Origin: JAGHAJ01 sp964559865 [NCBI: uncultured Synergistota bacterium] | GTDB lineage: Bacteria > Synergistota > JAGHAJ01 | DNA: 64,000 nucleotides | Direction of reading: 5' to 3' | Assembly (NCBI GenBank): GCA_964559865.1 | Contig: CAZLJD010000015.1 | Coordinates: 57,179-121,178, forward strand | Shown here: positions 26,629-35,769 of the stretch, one piece after another | How positions within the stretch are numbered: position 1 is the first letter of the stretch | Layout of the letters: each line of letters starts with the position of its first letter | Position numbers and translations under genes: made by a program | Notes under the pieces: model-generated | The model's input: only the letters and a program-made list of their open reading frames with translations | Databases searched by the model: none | Told to the model about the DNA's origin: nothing

Positions 26629-28035
26629 CTACGATATCTTCGTCTGAAGCACCTTGGTGATCCTTATCTTTAAGTCAGCCAAAAGGTCGAGTATCGCCTT
26701 CGTAACCCAGACAGCCGTAAACACACTCCAGATGGTACCTATACTGAGCGTTACGGCAAATCCCCTTATAGGCCCAGTACCAAAGTAGAAGAGCGCCACT
26801 GCTGCAATAAGTGTGGTGAAGTTTGCATCGAATATGGTCCTGAATGCCTTTCTGAAACCTGCATCTATAGCAGCTTTTATCGTTTTACCCTCTCTCAGCT
26901 CCTCTTTTATCCTCTCGTATATGATGATGTTCCCGTCCACCGCCATACCAATGTTCAATATTATACCCGCTATACCCGGCAGCGTAAGGGTGGCATGCAG
27001 AGCAGAGAGAGATGCCATTATTAGCAGAAGGTCTATAGCAAGTGCGAGATCTGCCACAAAACCAAGTGCATGATAATACACGATCATGAAGCCGAGTACC
27101 AGTATAACGCCCACGATCCCTGCAATAACACCTCTGTGAATAGAGTCCCTACCAAGGGTAGGCCCTATCGTCCTGTTTTCTATAATCTTAACCTTGACCG
27201 GCAACGCACCAGCTCTCAGAAGTATAGCAAGTTTCTGTGCTTCCCTGAGCGTGAAGTTTCCAGTTATCTGCGCTCTACCACCCATTATCACTTCCTGAAC
27301 TACTGGTGCAGATATAACTACCCCATCCAGCACTATCGCCAGCGGTCTCTGAACATTGAGCCTCGTAGCCTCCTCAAACTTCTTCGCACCAACACTGTTA
27401 AATTCAAGGCTCACAACCGGTCGGCTAAACCTGTCGTAAGCCGTTCTTGCATCTTTTAGATACTTACCCGTGAGGTATGTCTTGCCGAGTATGTAAGGTA
27501 TCGTCTTATCTCGGTTAAAGTGCAGGCTGTAACCCGGATGTGAGGCGACTATCTTCCTAAACTCCGCAAGCATCTTGTTGTACTCTTTCATTGCATCTTC
27601 GTAGTTCTTCAATGCCTGCTCATACTCCTTCTGGCTACTGTAATTTGACCTCTTTGGCTTGATTGGGGCTTTGTCACCCACCTTAATGACCTGTTTGAAC
27701 TCAAGCAGGGCAGTCTTGCCTATGAGGTCTATCGCTGCCTCAGGGTCCTTAACGCCGGGAAGGTCTATTATAACCCGCGTATTACCCTCCCTCTGAATCA
27801 GCGGTTCCGTCACACCAAACTGGTCTATTCTGTTTCTTATAACTGCAATCACCCTGTCTATGGAGTCGGATGTGAGCGGAGCCTCTGGCGTGCCAACAGC
27901 CTGCAGCACTATGTGAGAACCACCTTTTAGGTCAAGACCAAGATTTATAGTCTTGCTCACAGGATACATGACATAAAATGCAATAACAACAACGGCAACG
28001 ATCCCCAGTACCTTCAACAAGTTCCTGTTCATCAT
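26629..28035 (-). CDS. secD: Protein translocase subunit SecD
   Basis: About 468 residues. Amino-terminal membrane segment, then LGLDLKGGSHIVLQ, a large periplasmic domain with VIDLPGVKDPEAA, and five carboxy-terminal membrane segments with MAVDGNIIIYERIKEE. It contains a charged insertion of about 60 residues (KPKRSNYSSQ onward, about 130-190). Partner of SecF directly downstream. The start at 28035 gives a 14-base gap to the upstream HD gene; an upstream frame start inside that gene is less likely. Confidence 0.95.
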   Translation of the reverse strand: MMNRNLLKVLGIVAVVVIAFYVMYPVSKTINLGLDLKGGSHIVLQAVGTPEAPLTSDSIDRVIAVIRNRIDQFGVTEPLIQREGNTRVIIDLPGVKDPEAAIDLIGKTALLEFKQVIKVGDKAPIKPKRSNYSSQKEYEQALKNYEDAMKEYNKMLAEFRKIVASHPGYSLHFNRDKTIPYILGKTYLTGKYLKDARTAYDRFSRPVVSLEFNSVGAKKFEEATRLNVQRPLAIVLDGVVISAPVVQEVIMGGRAQITGNFTLREAQKLAILLRAGALPVKVKIIENRTIGPTLGRDSIHRGVIAGIVGVILVLGFMIVYYHALGFVADLALAIDLLLIMASLSALHATLTLPGIAGIILNIGMAVDGNIIIYERIKEELREGKTIKAAIDAGFRKAFRTIFDANFTTLIAAVALFYFGTGPIRGFAVTLSIGTIWSVFTAVWVTKAILDLLADLKIRITKVLQTKIS

Positions 28036-28049
28036 AGCATACCTACCCC

Positions 28050-28712
28050 CTACAGTAGTTTTACCCCATTGATAATCAGGTGGAAGTTGCAACCCAGCAG
28101 GTTAGAAGCCTTTCTCGAAACAAGCATCCTGCTGAGGAATATCTCAAAGTACTCCATAACCTGCGATATTGCTGTATCTATCTCCAGAGACAGGGTTATT
28201 GCCCTCCTCGAATCGTCAACGGAAAGCTTGGAATCATGAACGGCGTAGTTCACCCTGTCATGGATGTCAAATGTGCTTATGTCTGGGTTTCTCACTCTGC
28301 TCCTGTGTGCATCTGCTTTGTCCGCTATGACGAGTGCAGCAGTTATAGGATCAGTAACATTTCCTCCCTCATCTTCCTCGTGGTTTCCTATCGCCGTTAC
28401 TATCTTGCCCACATCCACCGGAGACATACCCATCTCATCCAAGAGTTTAAACGATATGATCGCACCCGACCTTGAATGTCCTTCTCTACCCACAACATTG
28501 CCTATGTCGTGCATATAACCAGCAATTGCTGCAAGTTCAGCGTCTCTCTCAGGATAACCAAGCTTCTGCAAAACAGACCTTGCCATAGACGAAACCAGTT
28601 TCGCATGCCTAAAGCTGTGTTCTGTATAACCAAGATTTGCAAGGTGAAGGTCAGCCGCTTCTATGTACCCTCTAACCTTGGGATTGTTCACAACATCAAT
28701 ATAAGACACCAT
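28050..28712 (-). CDS. HD-domain phosphohydrolase
   Basis: 220 residues. HD motif with AGYMHDIGN near residue 68 preceded by HSFRHAKL-type histidine near the start, and a later IGNHEEDEGG segment and ADKADAHRSR. Such HD proteins cleave phosphate esters, often nucleotides, but the substrate is unknown. No membrane segment. The gene sits between yajC and secD in the same orientation, 14 bases before secD, so it appears to be a built-in member of the sec operon. A terminator separates it from yajC. Confidence 0.8.
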   Translation of the reverse strand: MVSYIDVVNNPKVRGYIEAADLHLANLGYTEHSFRHAKLVSSMARSVLQKLGYPERDAELAAIAGYMHDIGNVVGREGHSRSGAIISFKLLDEMGMSPVDVGKIVTAIGNHEEDEGGNVTDPITAALVIADKADAHRSRVRNPDISTFDIHDRVNYAVHDSKLSVDDSRRAITLSLEIDTAISQVMEYFEIFLSRMLVSRKASNLLGCNFHLIINGVKLL

Positions 28713-28739
28713 TCCAACCGATTGCCCCCTTTATCAAAG

Positions 28740-28772
28740 AAAAAAGGCAGACGCCCTCCAAGAACGCCTACC
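28740..28772 (-). terminator. Intrinsic terminator between yajC and the HD gene
   Basis: On the minus strand an 11-base stem (GGTAGGCGTTC with GGGCGTCTGCC, including G-U pairs) and a 5-base loop, followed by six T. Because secD and secF lie beyond, it may be a partial terminator that lowers their expression relative to yajC. Confidence 0.7.
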
Positions 28773-28797
28773 TTCTCCAATCGCACAAACGAAATTA

Positions 28798-29085
28798 TTA
28801 ACTCTCTCCAGATGCCTCCTGCCTTCTGCTTGCAATGGCACTCTTTAATATCCTTACCTTAACACCGTCTGCTATCTCCACGATAAAGCTATCACCTTTT
28901 ATCTCTTTGACCTCACCCCATATTCCTCCAATGGTCACTATCTTATCCCCTTTGGAAAGACTGGAAATCATCTCCTGATGCCTCTTCTTCTGCTTCTGCT
29001 GAGGTCTTATAAGCAGAAAGTAGAAAACAGCAAAGATAAGGATTAAAGGCAATAAACCACCCATCAACTGATTCGCATTACTCAT
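28798..29085 (-). CDS. yajC: Preprotein translocase accessory subunit YajC
   Basis: About 95 residues. One amino-terminal membrane segment (about 11-27) followed by IRPQQKQKKRHQEM and the cytosolic KGDKIVTIGGIWGEV domain, which is diagnostic. It joins SecD and SecF in the holotranslocon. The ATG at 29085 is 7 bases behind GGAGG; a GTG and TTG just upstream are too close to the ribosome site. Confidence 0.93.
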   Translation of the reverse strand: MSNANQLMGGLLPLILIFAVFYFLLIRPQQKQKKRHQEMISSLSKGDKIVTIGGIWGEVKEIKGDSFIVEIADGVKVRILKSAIASRRQEASGES

Positions 29086-29121
29086 CAACACTCCTCCTTT
29101 TCTTTTTTCATAACAACGACT

Positions 29122-29150
29122 ATTTTAACACATGCTCCAACCTTCTACAA
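29122..29150 (-). promoter_or_regulatory. Promoter for yajC
   Basis: On the minus strand, TTGTAG (29145-29150), a 17-base spacer and TAAAAT (29122-29127), about 37 bases before the yajC start. Confidence 0.6.
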
Positions 29151-29165
29151 GGAAAATTTTGGCAC

Positions 29166-30113
29166 TTACGCCTTATGCGAAGAACCCAACACTCTTATCC
29201 TCTCTTTCACTGCCTCCGTCACCTTTTGCATACCAACTTTGAAGTACTTTCTTGGGTCTATCTGCGCAGGGTCATCGTGCAGTGCCTTCCTCAAACCCGC
29301 AAGAAAGGCTATCCTTAAGTCGGTGTCGGTGTTTACCTTATTGATGCCATACTTGACTGCCTCTTTTAATACATCAAACGGCACCCCTTTTGCACCCTTA
29401 ATGGCAGCGCCGTACTTATTAGCCTCCTCAACGGTCTCCTGCACGACACTCGAAGCACCGTGCAGTACAAGAGGAATTGATGTAAGCTCCTTAACCCTTG
29501 CAAGTCTGTCAAAGTCAAGCTTAGCCTCTCCCTTAAACTTGAACGCACCATGACTGGTGCCTATGGCAGGTGCAAGAAAGTCTACTCCAGATCTCTCAAC
29601 AAATTCCTTTGCCTCGTCTGGATTTACCAGCACTGCATCTCTTTCAGATACAGAAACATTATCTTCAACCCCCACAAGTCTCCCAAGCTCTGCCTCTACA
29701 GAGATACCAGCAGCATGAGCAATTCGAACCACTTCAGAGGTCAATTTCAGGTTCTCCTCAAACTCCTTCGCAGAGGCGTCTATCATCACAGAAGAATAAC
29801 CAGCCTTGATGGCCGCCATAACATGCTCTATGTCGTGTCCGTGATCAAGGTGTAGTGCTATTGGTATGTCAACCCTTTCTGCAATACTCATAACCATGTC
29901 TGCAAGCACCTTTGCCCCAACAAAGAAGTCTCCGTTACCCGCATACTTCATCGCACCTTCCGATGTCTCAATGATAATCGGTGCACGCTCCTCAACTGCA
30001 CCGTTCACGATAGCATATAAAAACTCCATATCATTAATGTTAAAGGCACCAACTCCGTAGCCTTCGTCACTCGCCTTACTCAGTATCTCCATCGTATTTT
30101 TCACATACGGCAT
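29166..30113 (-). CDS. fba: Class II fructose-bisphosphate aldolase
   Basis: 315 residues. Zinc-dependent aldolase of glycolysis and gluconeogenesis. The zinc region is seen as ALHLDHGHDIEHV near residue 83, followed by SVMIDASAKEFEENL, and later VEAELGRLVG, GTSHGAFKF and LVLHGASSV. It is intact and has a GGGGAGGGG ribosome site. Confidence 0.94.
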   Translation of the reverse strand: MPYVKNTMEILSKASDEGYGVGAFNINDMEFLYAIVNGAVEERAPIIIETSEGAMKYAGNGDFFVGAKVLADMVMSIAERVDIPIALHLDHGHDIEHVMAAIKAGYSSVMIDASAKEFEENLKLTSEVVRIAHAAGISVEAELGRLVGVEDNVSVSERDAVLVNPDEAKEFVERSGVDFLAPAIGTSHGAFKFKGEAKLDFDRLARVKELTSIPLVLHGASSVVQETVEEANKYGAAIKGAKGVPFDVLKEAVKYGINKVNTDTDLRIAFLAGLRKALHDDPAQIDPRKYFKVGMQKVTEAVKERIRVLGSSHKA

Positions 30114-30149
30114 ACATACCCCTCCCCAGATATTTAAACTACTCTAACA

Positions 30150-30178
30150 AGTATACTATAGCTTCTGAAAAATTACAA
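30150..30178 (-). promoter_or_regulatory. Promoter for fba
   Basis: On the minus strand, TTGTAA (30173-30178), a 17-base spacer and TATACT (30150-30155). Confidence 0.6.
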
Positions 30179-30214
30179 ATGTATTCTTGTATCCTCTGCA
30201 CTGTAACTTACATA

Positions 30215-30243
30215 TTGAAAGGAACTTAACCATGTGATAGTAT
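30215..30243 (+). promoter_or_regulatory. Promoter for the Cache-GAF-HD-GYP sensor
   Basis: TTGAAA (30215-30220), a 17-base spacer and TAGTAT (30238-30243). Only 7 bases separate the -10 from the ATG at 30251, so transcription should start at or next to the start codon. Confidence 0.6.
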
Positions 30244-30250
30244 TAAAAAC

Positions 30251-33160
30251 ATGCAAAGGAGAGTAATACTTTACCTTTTTGCCGGCTTTGTAGTGGCATT
30301 CCTTCTCATGTACACTACGAGCTACAACAGTCTGAAAGAGCAGATTTACCGCACACTCATAAAGAAGATGTACGACTACATAACCGACATAAGACTCCTG
30401 CTGGGAGAGATACAGGAGTACAAACTGTACTCAGAACAGCAGGAATATCCCACAATGGAAGGGATACTAAAACACAAGGTAAACGGGATAATAAAGATGT
30501 TGCACTCCCTCCAAGAAATAGTAGAAGAAGGCAAACTCTCAGAATCAGATGCAAAGGAACTCGCCAAGGACTACCTGAAAGGCTATAAGATCGGCAAGGG
30601 ATACGCATTCGTACTGAACACAAAGGGTAACATCATCTTTCACCCAGATAGGAGATTCATAGGCATAAATGTAGAACGATTCTACTTTGGAAAGAAGGTA
30701 AAAAGCTCAAGCAGGGGTGCATTAGTGTACTTCTTGAGAGGCAAGCGTAAGATAGCTGCATGGGAAACCTTCTCACCATGGAGGTGGAAGATCGGTTTAT
30801 GCGTTTATGCCGAAGACATCCCCAAGATAATTCCTCCCCTGTTTAGAGAAAAACTCTTAGAAAACCTCAAGGAATACATAGTCAACGCAAATACCCAAGA
30901 ATTCTACACAGCCATCTACGGACCAAACGGGGAACTTATAGCCTACCCTAACAAGCCCCTCTCAAAGGACGATGCGCCGTTCCTCAAAATCATTAAACGG
31001 GTAATAGAGGAAGAAGAGGGTATGTTCTCGTACAAGTCTGACGGAGAGGAAAAAATTAAAGTATTCACGACCTTTCATCCATTCGATTGGTACATAGTGC
31101 TAACAGCTACTCCAAGTAAACAGATCACCCCAATAATAAGCAAGATAGTGAAAAAAGAGTTCCTACCCATAGGTATAACCTTTTCTCTCATGGCTATGCT
31201 TGCACTCCTAATTTTAAACAGGTCTGTTATCCATCCCTTAAACACCTTAAGAGAAGGCCTCCAAAAGGTCGCATCAGGCATGCTGGGTTTTCAGATAAAA
31301 CCCAGCGGTAGCAAGGAGATACAAGATGCTATAAAACAGTTCAATACCGCATCAACCAAGCTAAAAGAGTACAAAGAGGAACTTCACTCTTCGTATGAGG
31401 AACTCGTAGCACTGAACGAGGAACTTCAAGAGCAGGAAGAGAAGATGCAGGAAGAACATAGCCGATTAAACTGCCTCGCAGAGATCGCAAAGAGGACTTC
31501 ACAGCTTCTCAAAAAGGAGGAAATTGCAAAAGAGACCATAAGCGTCATCAACAGCCTCTACGGGTTTAAAAACATAAACATATGCGTCGTAGAAGACGGG
31601 ATCATAAAACCTCTTGCCGTAACCGGAATATTCACAGAAGATTTGGTAAGTGTATCCATGGACAAAGGGATAAGAGGCTGGGCAATAGGTACAAAGGAGC
31701 TAAAAAATGTGCCAGATGTTGCGAAGGAACCAAGATACCTCATGGGTGACCCATCTATAAAGAGCGAAATTGCCTGTCCAATAATACACGAAGGCAAGGC
31801 TATAGGAGTAGTGGACATAGAAAGCCCCGTTCAAAACAGGTTTGGCCCCAGAGAAGAAGCGTTCATAAAGATGGTGTCAAACTACCTCGCAGTAGCGTTC
31901 AACACCTGTGACTCGATACAGAAGTTGTGGCGAGAAGCAGAAGAACTCAACACACTACTGAATCTGATAAGAGAAGGAAGCAAAGCAGAAACACTACGAG
32001 AACTCGCAAAAACGACTACCACTATCATAGGCAAGGCAAGGGACTACGAAAACCTCTCTCTCTTTCTAAGGGAAGAAGACAAGCTCGTTCTCTACTACTC
32101 CTACTACAAGCACGGACACAGACCTTCACCTGACACCCCCCTTTACGGCTACACCATAGAACTCAACCAGAAGAGCATAGTAGCAAGGACATTTAGGACC
32201 GGAGAGATACAAAACATACCAGACACATCAAAAGATCCAGATTACCTGTGCGGATACGAGCGATTCGAGAGTGAACTTGCCGTTCCCATAAAGGTGGGGG
32301 ATACGGTAATAGGGGTCTTAAACACGGAGAGCAAGAGAATAAACGCATTCGACAAAGAAGAGGAGCTCTTTCTATCCCTTGCCACGGAAGAATCTGCTGG
32401 CATAATACAAATCATACGGCTCTCAGAGAACCTGAAGGCAAAGAACGAGGAGCTCATAAGCACCATGCAGGAGCTAACTGAAAAGGAAAAGAAGCTGAGC
32501 AGCACGATAGAGCAGATGGAAAGATACGCAAAGGAGATAGAGATGGTAAACCGGGAGCTATCACAAAAAGAAGAAGAGCTCAAACGAGCGTACATCCAGA
32601 CGATAAAGGCTCTATCAGAACTCATAGAGGTAAAAGATCCTTACACGAGAGGCCACTCTTCGAGGGTGGCTCAATGGAGCACAAAGATCGCAAAAGAGAT
32701 GGGTATCTCTGGGCCACAGCTGGAAAGGATATTCCTCGCAGGCTTACTCCACGACATTGGAAAGATAGGCATAAAGGGTGCTATACTCAACAAACCAAGC
32801 AGATTAACCCCTGAGGAATACGAAGAGATAAAGAAACACCCAGTAATAGGTGCAGAAATCCTAAAAGAGATAAAACACCTCCAGGACATCGTCCCCGTGA
32901 TACTGCACCACCACGAAAGGTGGGACGGAAAGGGGTATCCCAAAGGTTTAAAAGGTAAAGAGATACCGTTGTGGAGCAGAATAATGGCAGTAGCTGACAC
33001 ATTCGACGCAATGACGTCATCTCGCCCATACAGAAGGGCACTGAGTATGGAAGAGGCAATAGAAGAGATAAGGAAAAACGCAGGCACTCAATTTGACCCC
33101 GAAGTGGTGAGAATGTTTTTAAAGATAATAAAAGCGGGAGAAGAGCTACTTAAACAATAA
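30251..33160 (+). CDS. Membrane sensor: Cache-HAMP-GAF-GAF-HD-GYP
   Basis: 969 residues. An amino-terminal membrane segment (about 5-24), a periplasmic Cache-type sensing region (about 30-295) with GYAFVLNTKGNIIFHPD and a second FYTAIYGPNGELIAYPN unit, a second membrane segment (about 300-322), HAMP, coiled coil (to about 415), two GAF domains (about 420-560 and 575-725), another coiled coil, and a canonical HD-GYP domain (about 790-965) with LLHDIGKIGIKG, ILHHHERWDGKGYP and VADTFDAMTSSRPYR. It should sense an external ligand and break down cyclic di-GMP in the cytosol. Monocistronic by position; the 3' end overlaps queA on the other strand by 11 bases. Confidence 0.92.
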   Translation: MQRRVILYLFAGFVVAFLLMYTTSYNSLKEQIYRTLIKKMYDYITDIRLLLGEIQEYKLYSEQQEYPTMEGILKHKVNGIIKMLHSLQEIVEEGKLSESDAKELAKDYLKGYKIGKGYAFVLNTKGNIIFHPDRRFIGINVERFYFGKKVKSSSRGALVYFLRGKRKIAAWETFSPWRWKIGLCVYAEDIPKIIPPLFREKLLENLKEYIVNANTQEFYTAIYGPNGELIAYPNKPLSKDDAPFLKIIKRVIEEEEGMFSYKSDGEEKIKVFTTFHPFDWYIVLTATPSKQITPIISKIVKKEFLPIGITFSLMAMLALLILNRSVIHPLNTLREGLQKVASGMLGFQIKPSGSKEIQDAIKQFNTASTKLKEYKEELHSSYEELVALNEELQEQEEKMQEEHSRLNCLAEIAKRTSQLLKKEEIAKETISVINSLYGFKNINICVVEDGIIKPLAVTGIFTEDLVSVSMDKGIRGWAIGTKELKNVPDVAKEPRYLMGDPSIKSEIACPIIHEGKAIGVVDIESPVQNRFGPREEAFIKMVSNYLAVAFNTCDSIQKLWREAEELNTLLNLIREGSKAETLRELAKTTTTIIGKARDYENLSLFLREEDKLVLYYSYYKHGHRPSPDTPLYGYTIELNQKSIVARTFRTGEIQNIPDTSKDPDYLCGYERFESELAVPIKVGDTVIGVLNTESKRINAFDKEEELFLSLATEESAGIIQIIRLSENLKAKNEELISTMQELTEKEKKLSSTIEQMERYAKEIEMVNRELSQKEEELKRAYIQTIKALSELIEVKDPYTRGHSSRVAQWSTKIAKEMGISGPQLERIFLAGLLHDIGKIGIKGAILNKPSRLTPEEYEEIKKHPVIGAEILKEIKHLQDIVPVILHHHERWDGKGYPKGLKGKEIPLWSRIMAVADTFDAMTSSRPYRRALSMEEAIEEIRKNAGTQFDPEVVRMFLKIIKAGEELLKQ

Positions 33161-34172
33161 GCATAGCGTCACCAAAGCTGTAAAATCGAAATTTTTTTTC
33201 TATAGCAAGACTATAAGCTCGCCGCATCAAGTTACTTCCACCAAAGGCATAAACCAGCATCAGAAGAGTTGACTTCGGTAGGTGAAAGTTAGTGACAAGC
33301 GCATCCACAACTTTGAACCTGTATCCGGGATAGATAAACATCTCTGTCCATCCAGAAGCAGCCTTTACCTTTCCAGTGTTATCTGCAACTGTTTCTAACA
33401 CCCTCACGGCAGTAGTGCCAACCGCAACGACCCTGTTGCCGCTTTCCACTGCGTCATTCACAACCCTCGCCGTATCCTGTGAGATCTCAAAGTACTCTGC
33501 ATGCATCTTGTGAGACTCAACATTCTCTGCTACAACCGGCTTAAATGTCCCCAGACCGACATGGAGCGTGACAAATACGGTACTAACCCCCATACCTCTT
33601 ATCCTCTGGAGTAGCTCCTCGGTAAAGTGAAAGCCCGCCGTGGGGGCAGCAACAGAGCCGGGAACCCGTGCATATACCGTCTGATAATCTTCAGCACTCT
33701 TCACATCTCTATGTATATAAGGTGGAAGAGGGACCTTGCCTTCTCTCTGAAGAAACTCATCAAACCTCTCTGGAGGAAAAAAAGAAAGCAACTTCCTACC
33801 CTCACCAAGGTCGTCCAAAACCTTCGCAAAGATGGTATCATCACCAAAAAACAGATCGCTACCCCTTCGGAGCCTTTTAGCACGCTTCACCAACACTTCC
33901 CAAACTCCCTTTTCCCGTTCATTTAAGAGCAGTATCTCCACCCTGCCACCAGTAGCCTTTCTGCCAAACAGCCTCGCAGGTATGACTTTACTCCAATTGA
34001 ACACCATAACATCACCTTTACTCAGGTAATCAACTATCTGGTAAAAGTATTTCTCCTCTATCTCCTGCGTCCGCCTGTGCACTACCATAAGGCGACAGTG
34101 GTCCCGCGGATAAATCGGCTCCTGAGCTATAAGCTCATTTGGTAGCGTATAATCGAACTCAGACAGCCTCAT
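33150..34172 (-). CDS. queA: S-adenosylmethionine:tRNA ribosyltransferase-isomerase
   Basis: 340 residues. Makes epoxyqueuosine in tRNA, using SAM to add the modified ribose ring to preQ1. The amino terminus (FDYTLPNELIAQEPIYPRDHCRLMVV), the central VAAPTAGFHFT and the end (NFHLPKSTLLMLVYAFGG) are all diagnostic. Last gene of the long minus-strand cluster; its ATG abuts the stop of the SpoIID-like gene. Confidence 0.96.
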   Translation of the reverse strand: MRLSEFDYTLPNELIAQEPIYPRDHCRLMVVHRRTQEIEEKYFYQIVDYLSKGDVMVFNWSKVIPARLFGRKATGGRVEILLLNEREKGVWEVLVKRAKRLRRGSDLFFGDDTIFAKVLDDLGEGRKLLSFFPPERFDEFLQREGKVPLPPYIHRDVKSAEDYQTVYARVPGSVAAPTAGFHFTEELLQRIRGMGVSTVFVTLHVGLGTFKPVVAENVESHKMHAEYFEISQDTARVVNDAVESGNRVVAVGTTAVRVLETVADNTGKVKAASGWTEMFIYPGYRFKVVDALVTNFHLPKSTLLMLVYAFGGSNLMRRAYSLAIEKKFRFYSFGDAMLIV

Positions 34173-35531
34173 TTAATACAACTTCACCAGCTTCACACCG
34201 GGATAGTAATACAAAAGTATCTGCTTGTAGGTGTACCCGTGTTCTGCCATCGCCTTTGCACCCCACTGTGACATCCCAACACCGTGTCCCCACCCCTTGC
34301 CAACAAACCGTATAACGCTCCCGTAGAAGACCTGAGACTCAACTCTCTCATTCTTGTAATTATACACCTTTTCCCGTGCAATGTGGTGCTTTCTTTCGTA
34401 GTCCTCAACGGCTTTCTTGCGTGCATCCGGGTGTTTAAGGAAGTACAAAAGCTCTTCAGTGGTGAAGTTCTCAATCTTGAGGAGTTGTGTGAATGTCATC
34501 TTCGCAGGAGCAGGCCTGCCTTTCTTAGCCGAAGCCGTGGAACTTCCAGTAAACACGATGTTAAACTTCGTGCTCCTCAAGTTCTTATATCCAAGTATCG
34601 CACGCATCTGGGTGCCTTTCAGCGTCAGCACACCGTTACTGTGCTTGATCTCAACGAGAAGCACCCTTCCACCTTTATCCCTCTTTACGACTCTCACAGA
34701 TTCTATCTTACCTATGTTGGGGTACTTCTTCAAAAGCCTCTTCCTAAACTCCTCCATGGGTATCTGAAACTGCCAATTGTGATATGGTGGGTTCTCTTCA
34801 AACTTTGCCTTAACAGACCTCAAATAGGGATAATACTTTCCCCAAACATCTTTACTTGAAGAGGTTGCACCACCACTATCGGAGTGGTAAAAAGCAGCTA
34901 TTGGTTTTCCATGGTACACGAGTATCTCTCCCCTCGTCTCGTTTACAGCCTTCCTTATCACATACCTCTCGGCTGCAACTCCCCTGTAAGCCTGAAACCT
35001 CGTGCTGCCCACGATGTCAAAACCCTCCTTCTTATAGCTACCTCTACTGTAAAGTGCATAAGTTCTCGCTACAACTGCCTGTGCCTTGATCGCCTCTATG
35101 TTCCACTTGGGGTTTATCTCCATACCAAGCACCCCGTAAAGGTAATGTTCCAAGTCAACCACATTTATCAAAACAAGCTTCCCCTTGTACAACTTAACGA
35201 GAAAATACCCTCTATAGGGTCTTGCCTTTATCTTTCCCTCGTAGAATCTAACGCTTATGTACCTACCTCGAGCGGGATAGACAGCAACCCTGTATCCACA
35301 GAGGTGTCCATCGGCTTGTATCCTGTTACCCTTGGTAAGGAATGTTATCTTCTTTACCCTTGCAACGACCCTGTGTGTCGTCTTGTCAACTACCGTCATC
35401 TTCCCTTTGCTGAACAGGGTAACCTTCTGCACACCCACCAGTATCCCAACCTTCAGCCTCTTGGGTGGACGGGCATACGCACCAGAAACCAGAAGCAAAA
35501 CCACAACTACACCCAAAACCAACCTTTTCAT
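34173..35531 (-). CDS. SpoIID/LytB-domain exported protein
   Basis: 452 residues with a signal peptide (about 1-20, ending GAYA). The SpoIID core is recognised by VDLEHYLYGVLGMEI, WNIEAIKAQAVVARTYAL, AAFYHSDSGG and the carboxy-terminal GKGWGHGVGMSQWGAKAMAEHG. In spore formers SpoIID is a lytic transglycosylase that cuts peptidoglycan; relatives occur in many non-spore-forming bacteria. Here it should act on the cell wall in the periplasm. Nothing else in the window suggests sporulation. It lies between DUF2905 and queA in the long operon. Confidence 0.88.
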   Translation of the reverse strand: MKRLVLGVVVVLLLVSGAYARPPKRLKVGILVGVQKVTLFSKGKMTVVDKTTHRVVARVKKITFLTKGNRIQADGHLCGYRVAVYPARGRYISVRFYEGKIKARPYRGYFLVKLYKGKLVLINVVDLEHYLYGVLGMEINPKWNIEAIKAQAVVARTYALYSRGSYKKEGFDIVGSTRFQAYRGVAAERYVIRKAVNETRGEILVYHGKPIAAFYHSDSGGATSSSKDVWGKYYPYLRSVKAKFEENPPYHNWQFQIPMEEFRKRLLKKYPNIGKIESVRVVKRDKGGRVLLVEIKHSNGVLTLKGTQMRAILGYKNLRSTKFNIVFTGSSTASAKKGRPAPAKMTFTQLLKIENFTTEELLYFLKHPDARKKAVEDYERKHHIAREKVYNYKNERVESQVFYGSVIRFVGKGWGHGVGMSQWGAKAMAEHGYTYKQILLYYYPGVKLVKLY

Positions 35532-35538
35532 CGAACTG

Positions 35539-35769
35539 CTACCTCCTGAATATGATGTTTATAACTACACTCAAAAGTATGCTTATGATGAGCGATGTAA
35601 CCAGCGGAAAGTAAAAGACGAAGTTCTTCCTCTGTATGTATATGTCACCGGGAAGTCTCCCAAGCCACGAGTGGTGTCCAAAACTCCCCATCAGATAGAA
35701 CAGCCCACCTATGCCTACCAACACTATACCCATTATCACAAGTATCTTAGCAAAGTGATTAAGCTCCAT
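35539..35769 (-). CDS. Small membrane protein, DUF2905-like
   Basis: 76 residues with two membrane segments (about 8-28 and 50-72) and the conserved central GRLPGDIYIQRKN block of DUF2905. Function unknown. It overlaps the ruvB 3' end by 11 bases. Confidence 0.8.
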   Translation of the reverse strand: MELNHFAKILVIMGIVLVGIGGLFYLMGSFGHHSWLGRLPGDIYIQRKNFVFYFPLVTSLIISILLSVVINIIFRR

